NCBI RefSeq assembly: GCF_002197685.1
Contig: NZ_NBBI01000004.1
Location: forward strand, 332,687-396,686
DNA length: 64,000 bases
Reading direction: 5' to 3'
Source of the DNA: Sphingomonas dokdonensis
GTDB lineage: Bacteria > Pseudomonadota > Alphaproteobacteria > Sphingomonadales > Sphingomonadaceae
Shown: piece after piece, positions 1 through 9,128 of the stretch
How positions within the stretch are numbered: the first letter of the stretch is position 1
Layout of the letters: each line of letters begins with the position of its first letter
Position numbers and translations under genes: made by a program
The notes under the pieces: model-generated
What the model saw: only the letters and a program-made list of their open reading frames with translations
The model's database searches: none
Told to the model about the DNA's origin: nothing

Positions 1-662
1 TCCGCCGCCTGGATGTTGAAGCGGTACTTGCCGTCCTCGCCCTGCTGCCCGCTGCCGGCATCGGAATTGAGCGCGAACTCGGCGCGCGACACCAAGGGAT
101 GCTTGGTCAGCGCCCGCGTCGACAGCATGCCGGTTTCCTCGTCGCCCGAAAAGGCGAGCAGCAGGTCACGCTCGGGCACGAAGCCCGATTTCTTCAGCCG
201 AATGAAGCTGGCGACCAGCGCGGTCACGCCCGCCTTGTTGTCGGTCGACCCACGGCCATAGATATAGCCGTCCTTCTCGGTCGGCACATACGGGTCGGTG
301 GACCAGTTTTCCTTCAGCGCATCCACCACGTCCATGTGGCCCAGGAACGCGATGGGCTTCGCGCTCGGGTTGCGGCCGGCGTAGCGGACCACCAGCGCGG
401 CGGTCTTCTCGCCCTCCGAATCCACCGGCACAACCATGATCTCGTCGGCCTTGAACCCCGCCTCGCGCAGCCGCTTCGAATAATTCTCGATCAGCGTCGG
501 CACCTGCCCACGGCCGCGCGCCGTCGGCGTCGCGATCGCTTCCTCCAGCATCTGCCGCGCCATCGCGCGATCGGCGTCGGTCACCGGCGCGGCGGCGGCG
601 CTCAGCGCACCTGTGGACAAAGCGGCCGCCAGCGCAGCCCCGGCATACCAACGCACCTTCAT
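1..662 (-). CDS. M20 family zinc metallopeptidase, N-terminal part (cut by window start)
   Basis: The frame read down from the ATG at 662 gives a signal peptide (MKVRWYAGAALAAALS) and then an M20 dipeptidase/deacylase domain. Visible metal and catalytic motifs are GHMDVVD near residue 108 (His ligand), GRGSTDNKAG near 138 (bridging Asp) and SGDEETG near 174 (Glu base and Glu ligand). The C-terminal half runs off the window edge. The family hydrolyses peptides or N-acyl amino acids with two zinc ions, and the signal peptide puts this member in the periplasm. It lies just downstream of the TonB receptor on the same strand, so it may help process imported substrate, which is inference. The exact substrate cannot be read. 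Confidence 0.85.
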   Translation of the reverse strand, partial: MKVRWYAGAALAAALSTGALSAAAAPVTDADRAMARQMLEEAIATPTARGRGQVPTLIENYSKRLREAGFKADEIMVVPVDSEGEKTAALVVRYAGRNPSAKPIAFLGHMDVVDALKENWSTDPYVPTEKDGYIYGRGSTDNKAGVTALVASFIRLKKSGFVPERDLLLAFSGDEETGMLSTRALTKHPLVSRAEFALNSDAGSGQQGEDGKYRFNIQAA

Positions 663-734
663 GATCTTATCCCCACCCAAAAACGATAACCGGAGGCGTA
701 ACAGCGCACGCCCCCGGTTCAAGCGTCACGATCT

Positions 735-3700
735 TTAGAAACCGACCGAGGCGCTCAGGAAGAAGTAACGGCCTGCCGCATCATAGAATTGCGGATAGGT
801 GTTGCCGTTGCCGCCATCCTCGATCGCCGCGGTGGTGGTGAGCGGCGGATCCTTGTCGAACAGGTTGTTGACGCCCGCGCGGAAGACCAGATCCTTGCGC
901 ACCGTGAACGCGGCGGCGAGGTCGAAGTAATTGCGCGCGCCCAGCTCGCGGTTCACCTCGGAGAAGCTGCCGGTCAGCGCCGGCTGGCTGCTGGTCTGCG
1001 AGATCTTCACCGACGAGACGTAGCGCCACGTGCCGGTCAGGCTGAAGCGATCGGCCGGCGACCAGGTCGTCATGAACTTGTGGCGCCATTCCGGCCGCGG
1101 ACGACCGCACAGGCCGGCATACAGCCCCTTGCACTCATATACGTCGGACTGCGGCGAGTTGGGCAGCGGCACCGTCTTATACGAGTCGAGGTAGGTGCCC
1201 ACCAAATTGAAGTTCAGGCGGCCGGCGTTGATGCCCAGATCGTCCAGGCGCATCCGGTAATCGACCACCACGTCGACGCCCTTGGTCTGCAGCGATCCGG
1301 TGTTGACGTTGAAGCGGCGGAAGAAGCCGTTCTCGCCCTGCCACAAGGATCCGCTGTCGGGGCTGCGCTGGATCAGGCTGCAGAAATACGGGTCGCCGTT
1401 CGCCAGGCAGTTCGAGATCGACAGGTTCGGGTTCACGCTGCCGACCAGGTTGTCGACCTTGATGTCGAAATAATCGACCGAGATGGAAAGCCCCGGCACG
1501 AAGCGCGGCTCGAACACCGCACCCAGCGCCAGCGTCTTGGCGGTTTCCGGATCGAGGTCCGGGTTGCCGCCGATCAGCGAGTTGAACTGGCCCGCCGGAT
1601 TGTCGACGATGTTGCCATATTGCCCCGCCGTCACCCCGGTACGGGCGCATTGCGCCGCCGTCGCGATCGGGTTCGCGCCCGAGCACGGATCGTACGAGCC
1701 GTTGGCATTCTCGGTCAGCTCGACCTCGAACAGCTGCTGGCTGGAGAACAGCTCGATCACGTTGGGCGCCCGCACCGCCCGCTGATACGATCCGCGCAGG
1801 CGGAAATCGCGCACCGGCGACCAGTTCAGGCCCAGCTTGTAGGTGTCGGTCTTGAACCCGCTGTCATAGTCCGAATAGCGATACGCGCCCTCGAACGACA
1901 GGCTCTGGAAGAACGGGCGATCCTCCACGAGCGGTACGATCAGTTCTCCGAACAGCTCCTTCACCGCAACCGATCCGCTGATCGGCAGCTCCGGGCTGGC
2001 CGCCGCCTGGTAGATTTCGTCCGGCTGATAATCGACCGCGTTCTTGCGATATTCGTAGCCGAAGGCGACCGCGACGCCGGTGTTGGCGAACGGCGAGGTG
2101 AAGCCCCACTCGCCCAGGTTGCCGTCCACCGCCGCGACGATGTTGACGAGGTTGGTGTCGCCGGTGATCGACTTCACCTCCGCGACATAATCCACCGCAT
2201 CCTGGCTGGCGGCACCGCTGAAATAGTTGAGCGGCGCGCAGCGCGCGTCATTGTTGTTGGGGTTCGCATCGGCGTTTATCGCGCAGACGATCTGCCCGGC
2301 CGAATTGCGCACCGCGTTGAACGCGTTGGCCGTCCGCTGGCGGTTCGCGTCGCCCGAGAAGCGGCTGCGATAGTTCACCTTCGAGTACAGGCCATAGACG
2401 TCGTACTTGAACGGCCCGCCGATGTCGCCACGCGCGCCCACCACGATGCGATAGCTCTGGTGCTGGATGTCGTCCTGGCGGTTGCCACCCTCGACGTTGC
2501 GGCGCGCGACCAGCACGCCGTTCGCGACCGACTGCGGGCCGACATAATTGCCCGCCGCGTCATAGATGCTGCCGGTCGACAGCCCGCGGCTGGTGCACAG
2601 ATAGCTCGCCTGCTGCGCGCTCAGGAACGGATTGTCGCAGTTGATGCCGCTGATGCTGCCCGCGCCCACGGTGATGCCGGCACTGTTGGTGCCCGGCGCG
2701 ATCTGCGCGACCGAGCGATCCTCCATGAAGCCCACCTCGAGATACGGGGTGAAATTCTCGTTCACCTCATAATGCGCGGTCGCGCCCAGCGTGTAGCGTT
2801 CGTCGGGGCGCTGGTAATAATTGTACGGCGCAAAGTTGTAGGTCAGCGTGCCCGGCACGAACTGCCCGTCGCGCGTCGCGCGGAACGAGGTCGGCAGGCC
2901 CGGGATGCGGCCCGCATTGGTGAAGTTTGCCGGATCGTTGGTGGCCGAGCCGCTGCACGAGAATTCGCTGCCGCCCGTCCCCGTCGCGCCCAGCGCGCAG
3001 GCGCTGTAGTCATAGTCGCGCTGCAGGATCGCGTTGACCTTGCGATAGGTGGCATAGCCGGTGACGTTGCCGCGGCCCTCGTCCAGATTGCCGCCGAACA
3101 CCGCCGAGACCTCGGTGGTGAAGCCGTTCCACACGTTCTTGTCCGGCTTCAGATACGCGCCCGGCACCCGCTCGTTATTGCGGTCGAGCAGGTCGCGCAG
3201 GCCGTCGCGATCGTTGGTGTGCTGGTATCCGCCGATGCTGCCGGTGAAGCGAACGCCGCTGAAATTCTCCACGAGCTTGAAGTTCACGACACCCGCGATC
3301 GCGTCGGAGCCGTACACCGCCGATGCGCCGCCGGTCAGCACCTCGACCGACTGGATCAGCGGCGTCGGCACCTGGTTGATGTCCGACGGGATGTTCTTGG
3401 GCGAGCCGTACGGCAGGCGGCGGCCGTTGATCAGCACCAGCGTGCGCGACGGGCTGAGGCCGCGAAGGTCGACCTGCGCCGTGCCGGTCGCTTCGTTCGA
3501 ATTCGCCGCGCCCTGCGCCGCGAACACCTGCGGCAATTGGTTGACGAGGTCTTCGGTGCGCACCGTGCCGCGGATCGCGAACTCCTCGGCCGCCACGGTC
3601 GTCACCGGGCTGACGCTTTCGAGATTGGGCGAGCGGATGCGCGATCCGGTGATGACGATATCGCCGCCGCCGCCGCTCGCCGTGGTGGCGTCCGCCGGGC

Positions 3701-3788
3701 TTTCCTGCGCCAGTGCCGGCATCGCCGCGCCGCCCAGCATCACGGCCGAACAAAGCAGGAAACGACGTAAATGTGACCTGTTCGTCAT
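735..3788 (-). CDS. TonB-dependent outer-membrane receptor
   Basis: This 1017-residue protein has a cleavable signal peptide ending near AMPALAQ, an N-terminal plug that includes VVTTVAAEEF-type TonB-box surroundings and a LRGLSPSRTLVLINGRRLP stretch, and a long beta-barrel ending in Phe (SASVGF), the usual outer-membrane insertion signal. Members import large or scarce substrates using TonB/ExbBD energy. I chose the ATG at 3788 because GGGGAG lies just upstream and the signal peptide begins there; the same frame stays open further upstream but carries no signal peptide. An esterase gene lies 125 bp upstream on the same strand and an IclR gene is divergent beyond it, which suggests a substrate-specific uptake unit. 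The substrate is unknown. Confidence 0.93.
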   Translation of the reverse strand: MTNRSHLRRFLLCSAVMLGGAAMPALAQESPADATTASGGGGDIVITGSRIRSPNLESVSPVTTVAAEEFAIRGTVRTEDLVNQLPQVFAAQGAANSNEATGTAQVDLRGLSPSRTLVLINGRRLPYGSPKNIPSDINQVPTPLIQSVEVLTGGASAVYGSDAIAGVVNFKLVENFSGVRFTGSIGGYQHTNDRDGLRDLLDRNNERVPGAYLKPDKNVWNGFTTEVSAVFGGNLDEGRGNVTGYATYRKVNAILQRDYDYSACALGATGTGGSEFSCSGSATNDPANFTNAGRIPGLPTSFRATRDGQFVPGTLTYNFAPYNYYQRPDERYTLGATAHYEVNENFTPYLEVGFMEDRSVAQIAPGTNSAGITVGAGSISGINCDNPFLSAQQASYLCTSRGLSTGSIYDAAGNYVGPQSVANGVLVARRNVEGGNRQDDIQHQSYRIVVGARGDIGGPFKYDVYGLYSKVNYRSRFSGDANRQRTANAFNAVRNSAGQIVCAINADANPNNNDARCAPLNYFSGAASQDAVDYVAEVKSITGDTNLVNIVAAVDGNLGEWGFTSPFANTGVAVAFGYEYRKNAVDYQPDEIYQAAASPELPISGSVAVKELFGELIVPLVEDRPFFQSLSFEGAYRYSDYDSGFKTDTYKLGLNWSPVRDFRLRGSYQRAVRAPNVIELFSSQQLFEVELTENANGSYDPCSGANPIATAAQCARTGVTAGQYGNIVDNPAGQFNSLIGGNPDLDPETAKTLALGAVFEPRFVPGLSISVDYFDIKVDNLVGSVNPNLSISNCLANGDPYFCSLIQRSPDSGSLWQGENGFFRRFNVNTGSLQTKGVDVVVDYRMRLDDLGINAGRLNFNLVGTYLDSYKTVPLPNSPQSDVYECKGLYAGLCGRPRPEWRHKFMTTWSPADRFSLTGTWRYVSSVKISQTSSQPALTGSFSEVNRELGARNYFDLAAAFTVRKDLVFRAGVNNLFDKDPPLTTTAAIEDGGNGNTYPQFYDAAGRYFFLSASVGF

Positions 3789-3828
3789 CGTATATCTCCC
3801 CGATTTTTGATAAAGAAATATCGTCCGT

Positions 3829-3849
3829 CGCCGGCTTCCCCCGCCGGCG
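3829..3849 (-). promoter_or_regulatory. Intergenic hairpin between the esterase and TonB receptor genes
   Basis: CGCCGGC (3829-3835) pairs with GCCGGCG (3843-3849) across a 7-base loop, in the 125-bp gap between two same-strand genes. No T-run follows on the minus strand, so a strong intrinsic terminator is unlikely. It could set relative expression of the two genes, or be a chance GC-rich palindrome. Confidence 0.3.
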
Positions 3850-3913
3850 CGGCGATCGTCTTGGTAGTTACCAGTGCTTCCGTTAAGCGCCGGCGCGGCG
3901 CGCGTTCTGGCGG

Positions 3914-5641
3914 TTACTTGTACCGCCAGCTCGTCAGGTCGGCGCCCTTGGGTGCCGCCGCCTCGATCCGCTGCAGGATCTTGGGCACGTACATCCAGTT
4001 GTAGCGCAGCCGCCCGACCGAATTGGGCTGCGTCGGATCGCCGTTCCAGCAATGCTCGTCGCGATCGCCATAAAGGATCTCGCCGCCGTACGCCGGCTTT
4101 GCTGTCTTCAGGAAATCTTCCATCAGATAGACGGCATTGTTCAGGTAGAAATTGTCCATGTCGCCGACATAGATGTGGATCTTGCCCTGAAGTTTCGGCG
4201 CCAGCTTCTGCCAGTCGCGCTGCAGGATGTAGCGCATGTCGTAATTGTCGCGCCAATAGGCGGCGACTTCGGGATCGATCTCGCCGGTCGCCTTGTTCCA
4301 GATCCGCTTGGGATAGCCGTCCGCGCCCATCGGCGAATACACCGCTTCCCACACGTCCCACTGGCCGCCCGAGCGCGTCTTGTCGCCCAGCACCAGCTCC
4401 AGCCGGTTCTCGTCCTCGATCGTGTGCGAGATGTGCCCGAGGTAATCGCGCTTGCCCGGCTTCGCGACCTTCCCGAACGGCCCGGTCCAGAAATAGGCGT
4501 TCTTGTCCTTGTAGATGTCCGTCACCATCGTCTGACGGAAATCAATCGGATCGGGGCACGCCGCGAACGCGCCGTTATATTCGTCCGGGTAGAACACCTG
4601 CACCGCCAGCGCTTCCCAGCCGCCGGTCGACCCGCCGTACAGGAACCGCGACCAGCCCTGGCCGATCCCGCGGAATTTCTTTTCCAGCGCCGGGATGAAG
4701 TCATAGGTGATGGCATCGCCATACGGCCCGATATTGGCCGAATTCACCGCATAGCTGTCGTCGTAATAAGGGTTCGAGTGGTCGATCTCGACGATCAGCA
4801 TGCGTGGGAAGTCGGGCGACACCCACTTCTGGTAGAAATCATACGCTTCCTGCTGCTCGGTGCGCGCATAGCAGGTTTCGTTGATGAACCGCTTGTTCGG
4901 TTCGCACTTGATGTTCGCATCGGGCGGCGTGGTGCGGAAACCGCCGAAATCCTCCGGAAAATGCCCGTGGAAGATCGCCAGCGGATATTTCGCCTCGGGA
5001 TGCTTGTCGAAATCCTTGGGTACCAGCACGTGCCCACGCATGTAGACGTCGCGGCCCCAGAACTTCGACAGCCGCTCGGACTTGAATTTAAAATGCCGGA
5101 CGAACTCGGTGTCCTTCGGCTCCTCGACCGGCCCGATCACATCGGTCAGCGCGACCTTGATCTCGCCGGGGCGCTTCGGATCGAAGTTCACCTTCATCGG
5201 CTTGCTGATGATGTTGCCCGGCTCCTTGCGCCAGTTCTGCCCCGCGCCCCGCGCGGCGGGCAGCTTCACCACCTTGCCATTGCCCAGCGTGAACGTGTCG
5301 TACTTATGCAGCACGGCCTGCACGGTGTAGGTGCCGGCGGGAATGTCTGAAAGGCTACGGCCCGGATAGCCCAGCACGTCCGTGCCGATCACCTTGGCGG
5401 AGCCGTTGCGGAAGCCCTCCACCTCGATGCCGAACACCTGCGCGGCGTCGTGGCTGGCGTCCACCTGGAACCGCGGCTCGCTCTTGTCGCTTGCCGCCAG
5501 CACCAGCAGCACGCGCCCCTCATAGGGCGCCTCCTTGGCGCCGGGCGCGGCCAGTTCGACCCGGAAGTCCTCTGCGCGCAGCGCATGCGTCCCCAGCGTC
5601 AGCGCCGCAACAGCAGCGCCGACCGCGAATGTCTTTCGCAT
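3914..5641 (-). CDS. Secreted alpha/beta-hydrolase (esterase-like), 575 aa
   Basis: A signal peptide (MRKTFAVGAAVAALTLG) precedes a beta-rich N-terminal module of about 170 residues and then an alpha/beta-hydrolase domain. The nucleophile elbow is GGSTGGWEAL (Ser near 338); the likely acid is in GDMDNFY and the likely His is in DRDEHCWNGD near the C-terminus. An FHGHFPEDFGG oxyanion-hole-like stretch lies near residue 225. The start at 5641 has AAGGGGACGG upstream. The protein is probably periplasmic or surface-exposed and cleaves an ester or related bond in a compound taken up by the neighbouring TonB receptor, which is inferred from context. It is longer than typical feruloyl or PHB esterases because of the N-terminal module. 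The substrate is not determinable. Confidence 0.8.
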   Translation of the reverse strand: MRKTFAVGAAVAALTLGTHALRAEDFRVELAAPGAKEAPYEGRVLLVLAASDKSEPRFQVDASHDAAQVFGIEVEGFRNGSAKVIGTDVLGYPGRSLSDIPAGTYTVQAVLHKYDTFTLGNGKVVKLPAARGAGQNWRKEPGNIISKPMKVNFDPKRPGEIKVALTDVIGPVEEPKDTEFVRHFKFKSERLSKFWGRDVYMRGHVLVPKDFDKHPEAKYPLAIFHGHFPEDFGGFRTTPPDANIKCEPNKRFINETCYARTEQQEAYDFYQKWVSPDFPRMLIVEIDHSNPYYDDSYAVNSANIGPYGDAITYDFIPALEKKFRGIGQGWSRFLYGGSTGGWEALAVQVFYPDEYNGAFAACPDPIDFRQTMVTDIYKDKNAYFWTGPFGKVAKPGKRDYLGHISHTIEDENRLELVLGDKTRSGGQWDVWEAVYSPMGADGYPKRIWNKATGEIDPEVAAYWRDNYDMRYILQRDWQKLAPKLQGKIHIYVGDMDNFYLNNAVYLMEDFLKTAKPAYGGEILYGDRDEHCWNGDPTQPNSVGRLRYNWMYVPKILQRIEAAAPKGADLTSWRYK

Positions 5642-5728
5642 GTCCCGTCCCCTTTTGCCGGCTGGCTCCCCGCCCCGCCGATCGCTTCAATGTGCGCCAA
5701 CTCCATTAGCAGTCAACGCATATGACCG

Positions 5729-5797
5729 CATAGCGAACTTATGTTGCGATAGCGCACACACTTCGTTGCGGAACGTGGTGGCGCTTGCGAACCGCAA
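5729..5797. promoter_or_regulatory. Candidate IclR-type operators in the divergent promoter region
   Basis: The 244-bp gap between the divergent esterase and IclR genes contains related repeats: CATAGCGAAC (5729-5738), GATAGCGCAC (5748-5757) and the palindrome TGCGATAGCGCA (5745-5756). An imperfect inverted repeat TTGCGGAACG (5766-5775)/CGAACCGCAA (5788-5797) lies next to them. The first two copies are 19 bp apart, about two helical turns. IclR-family regulators often autoregulate from such sites. Binding by the adjacent regulator is inference. Confidence 0.45.
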
Positions 5798-5885
5798 TCC
5801 ATGGTTTACGCCATGGTAAATCAGTATCTTTCCGTTTTCGCCACCGCCCGTTAGCTACGCGGCACACCCCCGGAGAATAATATCG

Positions 5886-6713
5886 ATGTCAGCCACGGCA
5901 GCCGGCCAGTTCGCGGATGAAGAAGCCGCCGTGTCGTTGAACGAATCGGATGACGGCGATCGCGATTATGTTGCCTCGCTCGCGCGCGGGCTTGAGGTGA
6001 TCTGCGCCTTTACGCGCGACACACCGTCGATGACACTCAGTGATGTGGCAAAGGTCACGGGCATGTCGCGCGCCACCACGCGACGCCTGCTGCTCACCCT
6101 GGTGCGCGAAGGCTATGCCGAGAAGCGCGACCGGCACTTCTCGCTCCGGCCCAAGGTGCTGCAGCTCGGCTATTCGGCGCTGTCCTCGGTCGGCATCCTC
6201 GACATCGTACAGCCGGTGATGAACGCCCTGTCGCAGAAGACACAGGAATCGATCTACACCGCCGTCCTCACCGGCGATGACGTCACCTATCTCGCGCGCT
6301 CGACGCCCGATCGCGTGATCTCGGTCAATTTCAACATCGGCAATCGCCTGCCCGCCTACGCCGTGTCGACCGGCCGCGTGCTGCTCGCCGGCGAGAGCGA
6401 CGAGACGCTGGAACGCTACTTCAAGCGCCTCGTGCTGGAGGAGCATACGTCCAACACCGTGCGCACGGTGAAGCAGCTGCGCGCGGTGATCGCCGAGGTG
6501 CGCGACCTCGGCTATTCGCTGGTGGACGAGGAGCTGGAGGTCGGCGTCCGCTCGCTGTCGGTGCCGATCTACGACGCAGGCGGCCATGTCATCGCCGCAC
6601 TCAACGCCTGCTGCCCGTCGATGCGCTTCCCGGTCGAGGACATGCGCCAGCAACTGGTGCCCGAGCTGCGCGCCGCGGCGCAAAGCATCAACGAGCGGTT
6701 CCAGCAGCAATAA
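5886..6713 (+). CDS. IclR-family transcriptional regulator (PcaR/PobR-like)
   Basis: The 275-residue protein has an N-terminal winged helix-turn-helix (about residues 30-90, with TLSDVAKVTGMSRATTRRLL as recognition region) and a C-terminal IclR effector domain (about 105-270, with VSTGRVLLAGESDE and DEELEVGVRSLSVPIYD). The AYAVSTGRVLLA pattern is typical of the PcaR/PcaU/PobR branch that senses aromatic-acid intermediates; the actual ligand here is unknown. It is divergent from the esterase/TonB-receptor pair and has repeat elements in the shared promoter, so it most likely controls those genes. A CGGAG ribosome site precedes the ATG. Confidence 0.9.
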   Translation: MSATAAGQFADEEAAVSLNESDDGDRDYVASLARGLEVICAFTRDTPSMTLSDVAKVTGMSRATTRRLLLTLVREGYAEKRDRHFSLRPKVLQLGYSALSSVGILDIVQPVMNALSQKTQESIYTAVLTGDDVTYLARSTPDRVISVNFNIGNRLPAYAVSTGRVLLAGESDETLERYFKRLVLEEHTSNTVRTVKQLRAVIAEVRDLGYSLVDEELEVGVRSLSVPIYDAGGHVIAALNACCPSMRFPVEDMRQQLVPELRAAAQSINERFQQQ

Positions 6714-6754
6714 ACCGGCGCGCCGCTGCGACGCGTCACACCGGCCCAAACGCG

Positions 6755-7846
6755 TCAGGCGGCGACATCCTCCGCCACGAAGCCCTTCCAGTTGCGCATA
6801 TATTCCACGAACTGCGGGCTCAGCCCTTCGTCCAGCAGGTGCTGCACCGTCACCGGCAGCGCGGGCGAGACATAATCCGCGTCCTGCCGCACGCGCTCGG
6901 GGAAATCGTGCCGCAGGATCGCCCCGCGCCCGATCACCACGAAATCGCATCCTGCCGCCAGCACGTCGGCCGCCTCGCGCGCCGTCATCACCTTGCCCGC
7001 TGCGCCCAGCCGAACATCGCCGCGTGGCAGCTCGGTGAAATAGCTCATCAGCGAACGGCCCTGATGCGCCTCCTCATACGGCTCCTTGGTGACGTCCCAG
7101 AGCGACATATCGAGATAATCGATATCCCCGCGCCGCAGCACGTCGGCCGCCACATCGCGGATCTCGGCCAGCTTCAGCCCGAAGCGTTCGGGCGACAGCC
7201 TCAGGCCGACCTGAAAGTTTTTGCCGCAGGTTGCGCGAATGCCGTCGATAATCTCGAAAATCAGCCGCGCGCGATTCTCCAGGCTGCCGCCGTAGCGATC
7301 GTCGCGCTTGTTGATCTCGGCCGACAGGAACTGCGCCAGGATATAGCCATGCGCCCCGTGGATCTCGACCCCGTCGAAGCCCGCCTGCTCGGCGCGCCTG
7401 GCCGCGGCGATGAAATCGTCGCGCAGCTGCTCCACCTCGGCAAGCGTCAGCCCGCGCGCGCCCGTCTCCGGATCGTCCGACGGGCAGACCGGCGTGCCGA
7501 CCAGCTCCTTGGGCGACCGGTTGCCCGCATGGTGCAACTGCACCGACGAGATCGAGCCCGCCGCGCGGATCGCATCGGCCAGCTTCGTCAGCCCCTCCAG
7601 CTGGGCATCGTCGAACACGCCAAGCTGCCCCTCGAAGCCCTGCCCCACCGCCTGGACATGCGCCGCCGCCGTCATGGTGATGCCAAAGCCGCCCTTGGCG
7701 CGCATCGTTAGCCAGTGATGCTCCGCGTCGGACAGCCGGCCATCGGCATGGCTTTGCTGATTGGTCAGCGGCGCCAGCATGAAACGGTTCTTCATCGCCG
7801 GCCCGCGCGTCAGCGTCAGCGGTTCAAGCAGGTTGTTCACGGCCAC
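6755..7846 (-). CDS. NADH:flavin oxidoreductase, Old Yellow Enzyme family
   Basis: The 363-residue single-domain TIM barrel is of OYE type. It shows the FMN-binding N-terminus (MKNRFMLAPLTNQQSHADG), VQLHHAGN, the conserved EIHGAHGYILAQFLS segment (substrate-binding His followed by active-site region), and NKRDDRYGGSLENRARLIFEI, a family signature. The C-terminus contains VIGRGAI, the phosphate-binding loop. I prefer the GTG at 7846 because AGGAGACGAG lies immediately upstream and homologues begin at that point; the frame is open for 27 more codons. It is a cytosolic ene-reductase acting on alpha/beta-unsaturated carbonyls. It converges on the IclR gene, and membership in the same pathway is only possible. 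Confidence 0.92.
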   Translation of the reverse strand: MAVNNLLEPLTLTRGPAMKNRFMLAPLTNQQSHADGRLSDAEHHWLTMRAKGGFGITMTAAAHVQAVGQGFEGQLGVFDDAQLEGLTKLADAIRAAGSISSVQLHHAGNRSPKELVGTPVCPSDDPETGARGLTLAEVEQLRDDFIAAARRAEQAGFDGVEIHGAHGYILAQFLSAEINKRDDRYGGSLENRARLIFEIIDGIRATCGKNFQVGLRLSPERFGLKLAEIRDVAADVLRRGDIDYLDMSLWDVTKEPYEEAHQGRSLMSYFTELPRGDVRLGAAGKVMTAREAADVLAAGCDFVVIGRGAILRHDFPERVRQDADYVSPALPVTVQHLLDEGLSPQFVEYMRNWKGFVAEDVAA

Positions 7847-8013
7847 CCTCGTCTCCTGTGTTTGTCTTACGCGCAATGCGATCGGATACGATCTGTACCG
7901 GTCGGTTGGCCGAGCGGGCAATAGCAATGCCTATCGCCCGCATCCTTGCCCGCAACCTTGGCAGCCGCGCGCGTTCGGGTACAAGCCCGCTGACCCATGC
8001 GAAAGCCGCGCTC

Positions 8014-9066
8014 ATGACTTCTCTCCTCGAACGCCGCGATGCGCGTCGCGCGCCGTTCGATGGCGGGCATGGCGGCGGCGTGTTCCTGTCGATCCAGTAT
8101 CTGCGCGGGCTCGCCTCGCTGATGGTGCTGTTGTACCACGCCGGCTACGATCTCGGCCTCATCACGGAAGGAAGCCGCCCGCACTGGCTCGCCTCGGGCG
8201 TCGACATCTTCTTCGTCGTCAGCGGCTTCGTGATGGTGACGGCCACCGCCGACCGCCCCGTCACCGCCCGCCGCTTCCTCGCCTCGCGCATCGCCCGCGT
8301 GGTGCCGATCTACTGGCTCGCGACCCTCGCGATGATCGCCATCCTCGCGCTGCGCGGCCAGATGCTGCCGACACTCGGCGAGGTCGCCTTCTCGTTCCTG
8401 TTCATCTTTTACTTCAACGCGCGCGTGCAGGACACCAGCCCGATCCTCGGCCCCGGCTGGACGCTCAACTACGAAATCTATTTCTATCTCGTCTTCGCCG
8501 CGCTGCTGCGCGTCCCCGTGCTGGGGCGCATCGCGATCATGGCGCTGCTGTTCGTCGCGATCACCGCGCTGCGCCCCGTCGTCCCCGCCGACAGCGCATT
8601 TCTCGTCCGCGTGACCAGCCCGATCCCGCTGGAATTCGTCGCCGGCATGGTGATCGGCTACGGCCGCGGCCGGCTGATGCAGGCGCCCGCGGCGCTCGGC
8701 GCCGCGCTGATCGGCATCGCCTTTGCCGCCCTGTCGCTGCTCGATCCGCCGCTGCCGCGCGTCGCCTTTTTCGCGCCGCCGGCGGTGCTGATCGTGCTGG
8801 GCGGCGTGATGCTGGAACGGCACATCGGCCGCCGCCACATCGGCCTGCTCGGCCGATTGGGCGACGTCAGCTACAGCCTCTATCTCACCCACCCGCTGCT
8901 GCTCGCCATGCTGACCCCGATCACCGTCGCTGCCGCCTGGGTCTGGCCGCTCGGCATCGCCATCGTGCTCGGCTCGGTCGCGCTCGGCTTTGCCGCCTAT
9001 AACTGGGTCGAGGTGCCCACCACCCGCGCGGCGCGACGCCTGCTCGGCGGTGTACGCCGCGATTGA
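8014..9066 (+). CDS. Acyltransferase 3 family membrane protein
   Basis: The protein of about 350 residues has some ten hydrophobic segments and the acyltransferase-3 pattern: SIQYLRGLASLMVLLYHAGY near the N-terminus (RGLA...H catalytic His), ASGVDIFFVVSGFVM, SRIARVVPIYW, and GPGWTLNYEIYFYLVF. These enzymes O-acylate surface polysaccharides or other exported molecules in the inner membrane. The ATG at 8014 is chosen because the 52 codons before it lack the family pattern. The ribosome site is weak. The gene is followed closely by a GTG-started membrane-anchored protein, so the two may be co-transcribed. Confidence 0.88.
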   Translation: MTSLLERRDARRAPFDGGHGGGVFLSIQYLRGLASLMVLLYHAGYDLGLITEGSRPHWLASGVDIFFVVSGFVMVTATADRPVTARRFLASRIARVVPIYWLATLAMIAILALRGQMLPTLGEVAFSFLFIFYFNARVQDTSPILGPGWTLNYEIYFYLVFAALLRVPVLGRIAIMALLFVAITALRPVVPADSAFLVRVTSPIPLEFVAGMVIGYGRGRLMQAPAALGAALIGIAFAALSLLDPPLPRVAFFAPPAVLIVLGGVMLERHIGRRHIGLLGRLGDVSYSLYLTHPLLLAMLTPITVAAAWVWPLGIAIVLGSVALGFAAYNWVEVPTTRAARRLLGGVRRD

Positions 9067-9128
9067 TCGCCACCGCGCATGGCTGTAGCGGTTCCGGCAA
9101 ATCTCGGGCGCAACGAACAGGATTTGCG

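Noticed and set aside
789..3770. 993-codon open frame on the plus strand opposite the TonB receptor
   Set aside because: It is an antisense shadow caused by GC-rich codon bias: no ribosome site, Arg/Ala/Val-rich, no recognisable domain, and the minus strand holds a clear receptor.
3789..4361. Apparent N-terminal extension of the TonB receptor by about 190 codons
   Set aside because: The frame is open by chance through the esterase gene; the signal peptide and ribosome site fix the start at 3788.
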